NCBI GenBank assembly: GCA_037102815.1
Contig: BTPP01000003.1
Coordinates: forward strand, 4,960,001-5,024,000
DNA length: 64,000 nucleotides
Source of the DNA: Neurospora intermedia
Lineage: Eukaryota > Ascomycota > Sordariomycetes > Sordariales > Sordariaceae
Direction: 5' to 3'
Below, one piece after another: positions 32,929 through 43,442 of the stretch (position 1 is the stretch's first letter; the number at the start of each line of letters is the position of its first letter). The position numbers and the translations under genes were made by a program. A model generated the notes under the pieces. The model had not been told where the DNA came from, did no database searches, and saw nothing but the letters and a program-made list of their open reading frames with translations.

Positions 32929-33550
32929 GGTTGAGAAATGTGTGGGCTAAATTGTAATCAAGTGCTATAAATTGGGAAGTTGGCGGAGAGGGAAAGTTCA
33001 GTAGTTCAATATGAAAATACCAGATATGCTGAGGCGGCGGTTTGTTGACATTGATGGTGTTTCGATGAACAAAGATGCGAATCTGGATGCGACTGCTTGA
33101 TGAGGAAAGCGGCCCCACACAGTTGCGTACCGTTCAAGTTGCACTTTTTTGGTCCCAGATCCTGCGCTCCACATGCTGCGACAAGCCTTGCACAGTGTAA
33201 TGCCAAGACCATGCTATGGCCGAGTAAGCCAATCAGGGGAGAGTAGTTTCTCTTCCATGGCCGATTAGCGTGACAGTGCATCAACCGCGGGCGCGCTCCC
33301 GAGAAAAAAAAAAGTTTGGCCGCCATCAAACATTTGGTCGGAAAGTGTCTTGACAAAATCATCGTCATCCGACAACCGAATTCAGCTAGTCTTTATACCG
33401 CAAACTACCATCACGACTACTACCACCACCTCGAACAAAACTACCACCCCTCCGGATTCCCTCCCCGGCCACCCACTTCACCCTTCTCGCCCCTGGTCCC
33501 TCCCCGGTCCTCAATGCTCCCGCGCGGGACATAAATCCTGACAGGACCTC
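32929..33550. promoter_or_regulatory. Divergent promoter between LRP1 and the ketopantoate-reductase-like gene
   Basis: A 622-bp gap between two outward-facing start codons must hold both promoters. It has a run of ten or so A residues at about 33302-33313 and CCACCACC/ACTACTACCACC tracts near 33410-33440 in the forward leader. No clear TATA box was recognised. Confidence 0.45.
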
Positions 33551-35362
33551 TTGCGACAGGTCCTCCGGCGGGGTTTTTGCACCACCACGATAATACCATA
33601 TCATGAGCTCCCGGTGTCGTCCGTGAAAGCCGCCAACCTGTATTCCTTTACCGGCAGTCGACCGCACTTGCGGGTGTTTGGGCGAATACCCTGCAGGCAC
33701 ACACGATGGTGTCCCAGTAACACCTCGGTGGGCCGGGGGGCCAGCGCAAGCGGTTTCCGTTCCATCCAGCCTGAGGTTCAGAGTCGGCTCTTTGTCGCTT
33801 CGTACTCTCCCCTCCGCGACGCCCTCTTCCGAGGCACCCACGTGCAAGTCCCGCCGTACACCCGGCAGCAAACACGACAGGCCTCGTCAGAGGCAGACGC
33901 CCGCTCGGCTACACTGTCGGCTACGCCGGATGCGCCGCTCTCCAAGAACTTCGATGCGCATGTCCCAACAAAAACCGAGTCGAAACCAGTTCTGAATGGT
34001 GAGAGCGAACCAGAAGCCGCCAAGGAACGATATCGAAACCCGACCAAGGAGTTCTTCGATCGGCTGAACGAGGGGGAGTTGGATGAGCAAAAATTGGCAC
34101 AGACGATCCGAAGAGAGGGCGAGAAGAAGCCATGGACTGACCTGTTCAAACCGTCGGACCTCATTCACGTTATGGGTCTCAATATTCAAGGACGATACGT
34201 TGCACACACGCTAGCCGGTGCCGAGACGATACCACCGCCGATTTACATGATCAACCGATTGAATCTGCTCAAGAGGTGGGTCAAGGCGGGAAAGTGCTTG
34301 AAGCTTCACAGGCAAAAGGAAGTCATTGTCCGTGACAGGATCAAGGCCCAGTTCACGCCGCCAACCCATGGCTATGATCCACGGAAGCAGAAGGACGAAC
34401 ATATCAGCAACCTCATAGTGACTGTGCCAGCCGGGCATACCGTCGAAGCACTCGGCCAGATCAAACACCGACTTGACCACAACTCGACCATTGTTCTAAT
34501 CCAGGAGGGACTGGGCGTCGCCGAGGCCATCTGCAAAGCGTACTTCCCCATTGAAAGCCAGCGGCCGGTGTTTATCCTCGGCCACATGACAACTGGTTTG
34601 GGATTGGGCGATGAGACATTTGAGTTTGGTGAGGTGCGGCCTGGAAGGCTTTACTTGACCGTTTACACCCCTCAGTCTGACAATATCGGCCCGGCCGCGC
34701 CTGTTGTGATCAAGAAGCACCCGCCCACCTTGTATCAGCGGAGGGGGTCGCACTTGATCAAGCTTCTCACATCAATTCCGGACCTCAATGCGACTGGTCA
34801 CCGAACGGACGACTTCTTGCAGCTGAAGCTACCAGCGGTGGCGTTCCGAGCGGTAGCTGATCCTCTGGCGACAATTCTGGATTCCACCTACGATAAGATC
34901 CCTGAGAACCCACACGCTCGTCAGCTCATGGACAAGCTGCTATCCGAGGTTGCCGACGTGGTTTCCCACTTGCCTGAGCTGAAGGGCTTGGAGCAATTCC
35001 GCGTCGCCAACACCCTACCGTACATGCGGTCGGAAGTGTTCCACAGGCTAAAGAGGAAGGGAACCTCAGACAGCCCCATGCGCAGGTTGACTGCCAGGGG
35101 TTTGGACACTGATATTGGATATGTGACTGGTTATTTCGTCATGCGCGGCAAGACACTCGGTCTTTCTGTGAACGCTCTTGACAGTATCTGGTCAGCCGTC
35201 AAGGCTAAGCAGAAGGTTCTGGCAGAGAGGAGGAAGAGGGAGATTCCGTTCGAGGTTCCTTATCAGCCGAAACTTGTTCCTCATGTTCCGGAGCCGTATA
35301 CCCATTACCCCGACAGGCTCTGGCCCATGCCTCTGAAAAACATTCTCAACAAAATTAGATGA
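33551..35362 (+). CDS. Mitochondrial ketopantoate-reductase-fold (ApbA/PanE family) protein
   Basis: Single-exon, 603 aa. The N-terminus (MRQVLRRGFCTTTIIPYH) is basic, Ser/Thr-rich and acid-free, consistent with mitochondrial targeting. After a variable linker, a Rossmann-like start HVMGLNIQGRYVAHTLAG (about residue 207) and NLIVTVPAGHTVEALGQIKHRL...STIVLIQEGLGV...GHMTTGLG give the N-terminal ApbA fold. The helical C-terminal ApbA_C domain spans about 380-560. Ketopantoate reductase makes pantoate in the CoA pathway with NADPH. Here the middle Gly of GxGxxG is Asn (GLNIQG) and the protein is nearly twice the enzyme's usual length, so a non-catalytic or divergent mitochondrial role is possible. 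Upstream in-frame starts are absent; the next Met is far into the fold. Confidence 0.78.
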   Translation: MRQVLRRGFCTTTIIPYHELPVSSVKAANLYSFTGSRPHLRVFGRIPCRHTRWCPSNTSVGRGASASGFRSIQPEVQSRLFVASYSPLRDALFRGTHVQVPPYTRQQTRQASSEADARSATLSATPDAPLSKNFDAHVPTKTESKPVLNGESEPEAAKERYRNPTKEFFDRLNEGELDEQKLAQTIRREGEKKPWTDLFKPSDLIHVMGLNIQGRYVAHTLAGAETIPPPIYMINRLNLLKRWVKAGKCLKLHRQKEVIVRDRIKAQFTPPTHGYDPRKQKDEHISNLIVTVPAGHTVEALGQIKHRLDHNSTIVLIQEGLGVAEAICKAYFPIESQRPVFILGHMTTGLGLGDETFEFGEVRPGRLYLTVYTPQSDNIGPAAPVVIKKHPPTLYQRRGSHLIKLLTSIPDLNATGHRTDDFLQLKLPAVAFRAVADPLATILDSTYDKIPENPHARQLMDKLLSEVADVVSHLPELKGLEQFRVANTLPYMRSEVFHRLKRKGTSDSPMRRLTARGLDTDIGYVTGYFVMRGKTLGLSVNALDSIWSAVKAKQKVLAERRKREIPFEVPYQPKLVPHVPEPYTHYPDRLWPMPLKNILNKIR

Positions 35363-35917
35363 TGTATAGATCACGGGACGTATTACAAATATCTACTGCA
35401 TATATAGACGGATAAACAGAATCATGGCGATAAATGGTGTTATGGCGGAGGTGGTCGTGTTTTTTTTGGAGACGGATCATCCTGTACATACTTGTATTTT
35501 TAGTTTTGCATATGAACAACATGGCATTATGAAGATCCGGTCTAATACTGTTCTTAAGTGTATCCCCGTATTGGTAACTCTTCGGATGTCACAAATTCAT
35601 TGGTGTTCGAGGTGCCTCCAGCAACTATTCTAGATGCTGCTGTGTAAACAATACCGTTGTGATACCCCTATTGTGACCCCTGATCAGATCCGCTACCTAC
35701 GTAACTTATCGCTACGGCTGCCCCACTAAAAACTTCCCTCAAGACCCCAAGCAACCCCGCGATCGCCGTGCTTCCCTTCCGTCCATCATCGCAACAACCT
35801 AAACCTCCTACAGCAAATCAACCTAAGCGCTTCACCACACTTCGAACACTCAAGAACCATTTCTCCAACCCTCAAGCTAGTCGCCAATCCAACGCGAATT
35901 CAACCAACCCGTCAAAG

Positions 35918-36591
35918 ATGGATGACTCTGAGCTCGAGAAGGTGCGCATCCCATCTCCTTTTTACCGCCAGCCCCAGGTAGCATCACCAGACATTCACGG
36001 ATGCGGCGCACAAATGACACCTTGATGGCTGTCTACCGTAACAACAACCTTTATAGGTACTAACACTTTTTACTTTTTGACAGATCAGGAAGGCCCGTCT
36101 TGAACAGCTCAAGGCGCAAGGCGGCGGCGGCGGTGGTGGTCCCAAGGCCGGTGGTCCCTCTGGCGCCGGTGGGCAAGGTGGTCAGGAAGCTTCTAGACAG
36201 TAAGTTACGGCGGCCTCTCCGTTGTTCCCATCCATCCCCATCCCCCGTCCCCACCTCTTCCTCTGCAAATGCTGACAATACCTCCTCTTTTCTTCCCACA
36301 AACAGACAAGAGGCCGAAGCCCGCAAAGCCATGCTCAACCAGATCCTCATGCCCGAAGCCGCCGATCGGCTGGGCCGCATCCGACTCGTCAAGGAGGAGC
36401 GCGCGACCGACATTGAAAACCGGCTGATGATGCTGGCGCAGACGGGTCAGCTCCGCTCGAAAGTGACGGAAGAGCAGCTCAAGGAGCTGCTGAACGCCGT
36501 GGCGGATAACAAGGAGGCGGAGAAGATTGTAGTGACGAGGAGGAAGGGGTGGGGGTTGGATGATGATGATGATGATTTGTTTGATTTGTAG
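35918..36591 (+). CDS. PDCD5/TFAR19-family DNA-binding protein
   Basis: Exons 35918-35941, 36084-36199 and 36306-36591 give 141 aa. The first coding exon is only 24 bases (MDDSELEK) and joins in phase to IRKARLEQLKAQGGGGGG. The core EAEARKAMLNQILMPEAADRLGRIRLVKEERATDIENRLMMLAQTGQLRSKVTEEQLKELLNAV is the three-helix PDCD5 fold, conserved from archaea to humans, and the protein ends with the usual acidic tail (DDDDDDLFDL). The family binds DNA and, in animals, associates with chaperonin CCT and regulates apoptosis; the fungal role is not established. The Gly-rich linker (about residues 19-37) is longer than usual. Branch site ACTAAC precedes the first acceptor. Confidence 0.93.
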
Positions 36592-36860
36592 GTGGGACAA
36601 TGGGTTAAGACAGAGAGATACCTGGGAGGAAGGGGGCACGAAGGAGTTTCATGGCCCTAACGGTTATTAAGGGCATTATCGCTTTCTTATGAATGACATG
36701 AACACACGATAGTCCATGTTCAAGTTTGGGAGTGCGAACGAGATGGAGTCAAAGAGACGTTGTAATAAAATTCGCTGAGGGTGGAAATACAATATGTTCT
36801 ACATTAGTTTCACAGAGGGGCTCGGATCCGTCATCTCCCCATCGATGTCTGATGATCCGT

Positions 36861-37984
36861 CTATCCTCGCATAGCCGAAGACCCAACAACCTCGCCAACC
36901 TTCTCAACCACCTCGTTCTTCATCTCTTTTACCCGTTCCGCCACCACCTCAGCTTCCTTCTCCGCCTTTTGAATGACGTCCTCTGTCCCGCGTCCACTCA
37001 GCATCCGCTCCATCTCCTTCCTCCTCCTCTTCTCTTCCTTCTCCCGCTTCCTGATCTCCCTCAAATCCGGCGGCGGTTCCACGCCCAGCTCTCTCCTCAA
37101 ATCATTCACATCCCGCTCCAACTCCTCCTCCCAAAAGACGTTAATCACCTCCTTGGCCCGCAGTCCATTCTTAACCGCCCAGGGGAAGTAAATCTTCCTA
37201 AACCGCTTCTGCTCGCTCTTCTTCATCGTGAACGCCGCGAAAACGCTGAACCCCGTCATCGGCAACAGGGTATTCGCAAACTCAAACGCCTTCAGCGCCA
37301 CCTCGCCCTCCCGGACGATCGGCAGGCCCGTCAAAGCGTGGTAGAAATCATGGCACTCGCGGTACCGCTGCATCACGTAGGCGCACTCCTCGTCGTCGAT
37401 GTACCGCACCGCCGAGCGCGTGTCGGGAGATACCCCTTCGCGGTCGAGCCAGTCGATGTAGGTCCTTCCGACGGTGTTGGGCGGCAGGGAACGCAGGTAG
37501 GGAATGTTGAGAGATTGGGAGGTGATGCGCGGTCGTTGGCGCAGGATGCGACGCCCCGTGGGGTGGGACAGCATGGCATCGCGCAGGCGGTAGATGAAGT
37601 AGGGCGTTGCGGTGGCTTCGGCGAAGGAGGCTATTAGGTCTGTGGGAACATCAAGAGGGTGATTAGTTTAGCTGGACAGGAGACTAGGTGGTGGGAGATG
37701 GGACGGGGACGAAACGGACCGCCGCGCCGGGGGTCGGCGAGGGAGATGAGGCCTGAGCCGACAAAGAGGCCGAAGCGCTCGAGGCGAGTGAGAGGGACAT
37801 GGCCGGGGTAGTTTGGTGGTGGGCGGTTGAGGGCCGAGAATTGTCTTGTTTGCTGTGTCTGGATCTGGGTCTGTGGTGTTGGTGATGTGCTGCTGATGGC
37901 GGCGCATACGGCAGGCCGGATTGCATTCTGGCTGCTGGCGCGAGCTACGAGAGCCGCGGAGCGTCTGAGGGCCGTCGCTTCCAT
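36861..37984 (-). CDS. coq4: COQ4 ubiquinone biosynthesis protein, mitochondrial
   Basis: Exons (minus) 37984-37720 and 37639-36861 give 347 aa. The N-terminus ([19 protein letters not shown]) is a clear mitochondrial presequence. [41 protein letters not shown] leads into the Coq4 fold. The zinc-ligand motif HDxxHx11E is intact: His185, Asp186, His189 and Glu201 by this model. Coq4 organises the CoQ synthome on the matrix side of the inner membrane and has been linked to oxidative decarboxylation of the CoQ ring. A C-terminal Lys/Glu-rich extension (about residues 270-347) predicted to be helical is longer than in yeast. The intron donor is GTCCGT, weaker than neighbours. The gene converges with PDCD5 (269 bp between stops). 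Confidence 0.94.
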
Positions 37985-38684
37985 TGCCAAGCGCAATTCG
38001 GACAAACAGGAGGGAAGCCCTAGGGTTGGAGTAGAGATGGGGATGGACGAGGAACACGCAATTCCTCCAGAGCTCGAGTGGTTGTCAAGTTGTAAGTTGT
38101 GGTTCGATCCGTTCGGATGCGGAAGCCGAGCATGTAACAATTGCGATAACGACAGCGATAAGGACTTACGTAGGGGCCGCGGTAGCTCAAGGTGAGGAAA
38201 GCTCCTGCTCGGTGAAAAGTCGAGGTATGCCAACTTACCGTGGGGGATGATAAATACCGTAAAATACGTTGCACAGGACAACTGCATAACTTTCACTTCA
38301 GTTCGCTCTTTCTTGACGACCACTTGAACATCTTAGACCATGCAAGGGCTAGTGTAACCAGTCCCGCTCAAACAACCCCCAAAGAGGAAATCAAGCTTCC
38401 ATCCAAGACCTCTGATCGAGATTCATAATCTCTAGAAACAGGTATGTAGGCGAGAAATGGGAACAGGTGGAAGGTTTCAGCCGGTTGCTTGACAGGATGC
38501 AGTGACACCCTGGGATTTATGCCTTTGTTGTCACCCTCACTTACACTTCACTGGTTAATACACATCATCTTGTATCCCTCTTTGGCCTTCACATTTGATC
38601 TTCCAACTTCAAAGTTTGGTTACAAATACTTGGCCCTTTTGGTTACTCCCCAACTGTATTACGTTTACACAGTATCTGATCAAA
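37985..38684. promoter_or_regulatory. Divergent promoter between COQ4 and the SET-domain gene
   Basis: 700 bp between outward-facing starts. The left half is GC-rich, while 38240-38680 is more AT-balanced with a pyrimidine-rich leader. The frame on the minus strand that extends upstream of the COQ4 ATG (to 38323) lacks presequence-like or conserved features and is taken as leader. Confidence 0.45.
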
Positions 38685-40250
38685 ATGGCGAAAAGAAAAC
38701 GCGAAGCAGCAGCAGAGAAGGTTAAGAAGAGGAACACCCGAGAAAAAGATCAGATAAAGGCATCGAACATGGAAGCATACGAAGAATTGCTCCTATGGGC
38801 AAAAGATAAAGGTATCATTCTCAACGGCATCGAGCCTAGACGGATACCAGGCCGAGGTATGGGAATAGTGGCTACAAAGCCACTCGAGGTAAGTCATTCT
38901 CACCATGTCGAACAATCGATTTCAATCAACTAACAATATCATCAGGAAGACGAAACTATTCTAACAGTTCCCTCTACCACCCTCCGGACATATGAAACCG
39001 TCCACCCTTCCATATCCCGAGCCCTACCTAAGGACATCTCCATCCACGGCCTCCTAGCCGCCGATCTTGCCTTTGACCCTTCTCCGTCCGCCAAATATCG
39101 GCAATGGAACGCCGTGTGTCCTTCGCGTGAAGATATCTGGGACTATTTACCTCTAACATGGGATCACCGCCTGCGAGAGTTTTTACCCAAAAAGGCACTG
39201 GAGTTGCTTCTGAAACAGGAGGCCAAATTTACGAAAGACTGGTCCATGGTCGAACAGTCTAAGCTCCCCTCTTCAAGGTCCGGTCAGACGGAGGACGAGA
39301 GCTCGAAAGAGGAAGAATGCGGAAAACTGAACAAGAGCATAACAAGGGATGACTACCTCTACGCCTGGCTCCTCGTCAACACCCGCACATTCTACCACGA
39401 AACCCCAAAGACGAAGAAGTTCAATAAAGACGACAGAATGGTCCTGCAACCAGTCGCAGACCTGTTTAACCACACCTCCTACGATCCATCAGATGAGGAG
39501 ACGGAAGGCAACAAGAAAACCTGCTCAGTCGCCTTCTCGCCGACCGCCTTCACCATCACCACCACCCGCCCCTACGCCGCCGGCGAAGAAGTCTACATCT
39601 GCTACGGCAACCACTCCAACGACTTTCTCCTGATTGAATATGGCTTTCTCTTTGACGAAAATGTCTGGGACGAAGTCTGCATAGATGACGCCATCCTTCC
39701 TTTACTCGACCAATCCCACCAACAAGCACAATCACAACAGCAACAGCAGCAGCCCCAAAGAAAAGTAACTCGAAGACTCAACGAACGAGGCAAAAAAGAC
39801 CCCAAGTCACAAGCGTCCCAACAGCAACCACCAAAATCTCCCAAAGAAATCCTCGAGGAAACCGGCTTCCTAGGCAACTACAACCTCGATCCGCGCAACC
39901 CCACAGGCTGCTACCGCACACAGGTCGCTCTTCGCGCCCTTTCCGCTCTCGCAGACAGCCCAGGGCCGCAAGGTGAAAAGAAGTTCCGGGCCTTCATTGA
40001 CTACGGCCAAGACCCGTGGGAGGAATCGCCGGAGGAACAAGCGAAGCTGAATGCATTGCTGGCACAAGCGCTGAAGCGATGGAGCTCAGATGTTATTGAA
40101 AGGAAGATTCGGGACGGCTTGGATAACTTGGAGTGGAGGGAGGGACATGAAGGTGTAGTGGGGAGGGAGTGTCATAGGGACTTGTTGTCGATGAGGTGGA
40201 TGCAGGTGAGGAGGATGGTTGATAGGGCTTTGAAGGAGCTTGAGGGCTGA
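38685..40250 (+). CDS. SET-domain protein lysine methyltransferase (RKM/SETD6-like)
   Basis: Exons 38685-38888 and 38946-40250 give 502 aa; the 57-bp intron has branch site ACTAAC. After a Lys-rich start (MAKRKREAAAEKVKKRN), the split SET domain begins at about residue 45 (GIEPRRIPGRGMGIVATKPLEEDETILTVP). A helical insert (about 110-180) follows. The post-insert core has LVNTRTFYHE, DRMVLQPVADLFNHTS (the NH motif that binds AdoMet) and AAGEEVYICYGNHSNDFLLIEYGF (the catalytic Tyr block). A Rubisco-LSMT-like substrate-binding domain follows with a Gln-rich loop at about 345-365. This class methylates non-histone proteins such as ribosomal proteins and elongation factors; the substrate is not predictable from sequence. 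Confidence 0.9.
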
Positions 40251-42216
40251 GAGTTGAAGACTGGGCGTTTGGAGAGAGAGGAGAGGAGAGTGGGACAGGA
40301 GAAAAGCCGAGGGTTGTGTCACAGGCTGGAAATATATATGGACAGCTCAACTGGACCCTCGCCCGACGAAATATGTATGTTGATTCGAATGCCCACGTGG
40401 ATGCCGCGACTGCTTATCTGTCACTGCACGGTGGTCGTCCCGGAACTGGATGTTTTCCCGGTATGTGCTCGTGCTGGCTGTTTAGCCCTCCGCTTTACGT
40501 TCACGTTAGAGGGTTCGTTGTGGAATCATTCTCTCCAGGGTATCTTCAAGCTCCAAGGTTTTCGCTGTTTCTTAGAGACATGTCCTCTGCCGTTCTCACC
40601 GGCACCCGGCACTCGCCGAATCCGGCTTCCAACCGGCAGGCACACCTCGCTTTGACCGGCCGGCCGCCCTGCCCCTTCCGTCCGGTCTCATCGGCCCAGG
40701 CGGCTCCAACCGGTAGTGGTTCCTGCCCTTATAAGTCCCAGTTCCAGGCCTTCCTTCCACCACATCCAGTCTTCCACACACCCGAGCGGTGGTCCGTTGG
40801 TGTAATGGGCAGCACACAACCTTGTTCAACCCATACTTCCACAAACCGGTATGACTGCTACCACCACGAGGTTCCCAGTTCGACTCGGACCGGGAACAGT
40901 CACATGGGAATTTTCCAACTCCCTGATCCAGAGTATGGTCATATTCCCCAAAGAGAGATGACACCGGCAACCGCTGTCGCCAGAGGAGCATTCTAGCAAC
41001 TCGTTCGGTGAGACACGTAGAGTCATATTCGCAGTTTGTGAGAAGTTGCAGGGACGGAGAAAAACCTGATCTGTACATACGTGCCCTAGCATTGTGCCGG
41101 TATAGCTAGCTGTGGGAATGACTTAGTTTGAACTCCTCTCGATCCGGGTGGACGCACCTTGTGACGGAGGGGAGAGAGCTAGGGCCTGCAACTGTCTATA
41201 GACTGCCGCGATGTTAGGCCTCCCGTTCCAGGCGAGAAGCGCATACCTTGGTGGACGCATCATGCTATGGCCTGCTTCCAGGACCCTGATAGGAGAGTGG
41301 GTGGGTTGGGGTTAGGTACCTGTTCGACCCAGGTGCGGATTCGGAAGACATCTTTTTTTCTCTCATTTTTCTCTTTTTGTTTTCTTCGCGATATAAGTTT
41401 TTAGTGCACCTAGCAAGGTGCCCATGTTGTACAGAGCGATCAAGTTGGGAAATTCGGATCAAAAGAGGCACTGGAAGAGTTCATAGTGAAGCTGAATAGG
41501 GCAGAAGAAGGGCACAACGTTAAAGATGTATGCGGATATAGTTGATAATATTGGGCATTCCCGCTGGTAATACTTTAAGTGATAGAGAAAAGCGTAGAAT
41601 ACTTATAGCAAGGATCAAGAGAAGGTAGAAAAAACTCTCGTGAATCTTTCAAGCGCAGCTCCTGAGTTAAGTGCCAGTTCGAGGTCGAGTGTGGTGCTGC
41701 TGGAAGACTCGAAGGAGACCTGGTGGCTCGTGGACTTCAAACGGAGATTTGGGAAGGAAGAGGTGAGTGTCAGCGTCGTCCAAGTTCCCAATTGATCGTT
41801 TCCATGGCTTGGACTGGCTATGAGATCTTGTCAACTCTCATGTTGTAGGTAGCTAGTGCCATGATGATGTTGAGAATAACAACATGGTGGAGATAACTGA
41901 AGTGATTCTGGGGGTGACCTTGGATGGCATTTCGGTGGGTACTTCTCCACTGCTGCAGCGAGCGGCCCCACCAATGCGGGCGGGACGAGCTCCACGCGCT
42001 GCGAGTGGAAGTGCGAGACCCCAATTCTTATCCTTCTCCGCCTTTGCAATTGAAACGGCAGAAAAAATAATCGGGGAAAACGAAGCAGGCATTCCTTCCT
42101 TCCCTTTCCCATTTGTGAAACGATCCAGAACAGCTGTCAAGAACGATTCTTCAGTTCTGTCTCTTCAAATCAGCCAAGATTATTGCTCTTCGCTAAACGA
42201 CAGAAAACCAATCACC
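40251..42216. other. Intergenic region, no gene supported
   Basis: About 2 kb. The frame 40316-40996 (226 codons) lacks family features, and the opposite strand carries similar-length frames, so I treat both as chance. Parts resemble tRNA fragments (40791-40891 and around 41310-41335) but fold poorly. The last 300 bp is the leader of the Nop6-like gene; the frame there stays open upstream to 41884, but the ATG at 42217 is chosen because ACC precedes it and conserved Lys-rich sequence begins there. Confidence 0.5.
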
Positions 42217-43442
42217 ATGGGCAAGTCTACCAAGGATTCCAAGAAGCGCTCGCGCACCGCCGAGGAGGATGTCAACTCCATTGCTGTTGTTAAGAAGAGC
42301 AAGCTCGACGAGTCTGGTAACGCCGAGGTCACCAAGGTCGAGACCGAGGCTCCCAAGGTGAAGAAGGACAAGAAGGAAAAGAAGGAGAAGAAGTCCAAGA
42401 CCGAGACCACCGAGGAGGAGCCCAAGGAGGAGAAGAAGGAAAAGAAGGACAAGAAGAAGGACAAGAAGGAGAAGAAGGACAAGGCCGCTGCCACCGAGGT
42501 GGAATCCAAGACCGAGAAGAAGACCGAAGAGGAGTCCACCGACAAGAAGAGCAAGAAGGACAAGAAGAAGAACAAGGACAAGACCGAAGAGAAGAAGACT
42601 CAGGATGGTGGAGAGGAGGCCACCACCAACGAGGAGGAGGAACAGTCCCAGGCCAACGGCGCCAAGGGAGCCCGCTTTATCATCTTCGTCGGCAACATGC
42701 CCTACTCGATCACCGCCGACGACATCAAGGAGCACTTCGCGTCGGTGCACCCCATCTCCGTCCGCCTGCTTACCCACCGCGACAACCCGACCAAGTCCAA
42801 GGGCACCGCCTTTGTCGAGTTCGGCCGCTTCGACCACATGAAGACGGCTCTTGAGAAGTTCCACCACAGCGAAATGTTGGACGACAAGGGCGTACCGAGG
42901 AAGATTAACGTTGAGTTGAGGTTCGTTTTATTTTATACCCATCAAAAACTTACACCTCCCCTTCCCTCCCACTTTCCGTTTTTTTTTTCCCCAATTCTCA
43001 AGCTAACATCTCTTTCTTTCAAACCAACAGCGCCGGCGGAGGAGGCAAGACGGCCCACCGCCAAGACAAGATCAAGGAGAAGAACCGCAAGCTCAACGAG
43101 GAGCGTCTGAACCGCCAGCAGAACCAGGAGAAGGCTAAGCAGGAGAAGGCCGCTGCCAAGGCCAATGGCGGCGACGGTGACGCTGCTGCTGCTGCTGCTC
43201 CTGCACCGGAGAGGAATGACGAGGATGCTATCCACCCTTCGAGGAGAGCGCGTGTCGCGTACGACGGTAACCCTGGAGGTGGTGATTTTGAGGAGGAGGA
43301 TTCGTACGGCGGTGGTGGTGGGTTTGGTGGTCGCGGTCGTGGACGTGGTGGTGGACGTGGCCGTGGCGGTGGCCGTGGTGGTGGTGGACGTGGTCGTGGT
43401 GGTGGTCGCGGTGGTGGTCGTGGTAGCTACAAGAAGTGGTAG
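42217..43442 (+). CDS. Nop6-like nucleolar RRM protein
   Basis: Exons 42217-42920 and 43031-43442 give 371 aa. The first 140 residues are dominated by KKDKKEKKEKK-type Lys/Glu repeats with KKRSR at the start, typical of nucleolar proteins. One RRM follows at about 150-235: RFIIFVGNMPYSITADDIKEHF as RNP2 and KSKGTAFVEFGRF as RNP1. After the RRM come SAGGGGKTAHRQDKIKEKNRKLNEERLNRQQ (a conserved helix in yeast Nop6, a 40S-biogenesis factor) and an RGG tail (GGRGRGRGGG) ending SYKKW. A role in early small-subunit assembly is inferred from this architecture. Intron 42921-43030 has donor GTTCGT and branch site CTAAC. The RGG tail is encoded by a GGT/CGT-rich minisatellite at about 43305-43430. Confidence 0.85.

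Noticed and set aside
36726-37637. 303-codon plus-strand open frame
   Set aside because: Mirror frame of the COQ4 coding sequence; it has no conserved motif of its own, while COQ4 on the other strand is unmistakable.
40791-40891. Possible intron-containing tRNA (5' part like GGTCC...GTGTAATGG, 3' CGGACC pairing with GGTCCG, TTCGA word near the end)
   Set aside because: The acceptor ends pair over six bases and an A-box-like word exists, but no T-arm of proper length fits between the TTCGA word and the acceptor strand, and no acceptable anticodon loop forms. At best a relic.
40316-40996. 226-codon open frame between the SET-domain and Nop6-like genes
   Set aside because: No recognisable motif, similar-length frames on the opposite strand, and tRNA-like debris inside; not supportable as a gene.
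41305-41340. T-arm-like hairpin ACCTG-TTCGACC-CAGGT
   Set aside because: The five-base stem is perfect, but no matching 5' acceptor, D arm or anticodon arm lies upstream, so it does not make a tRNA.
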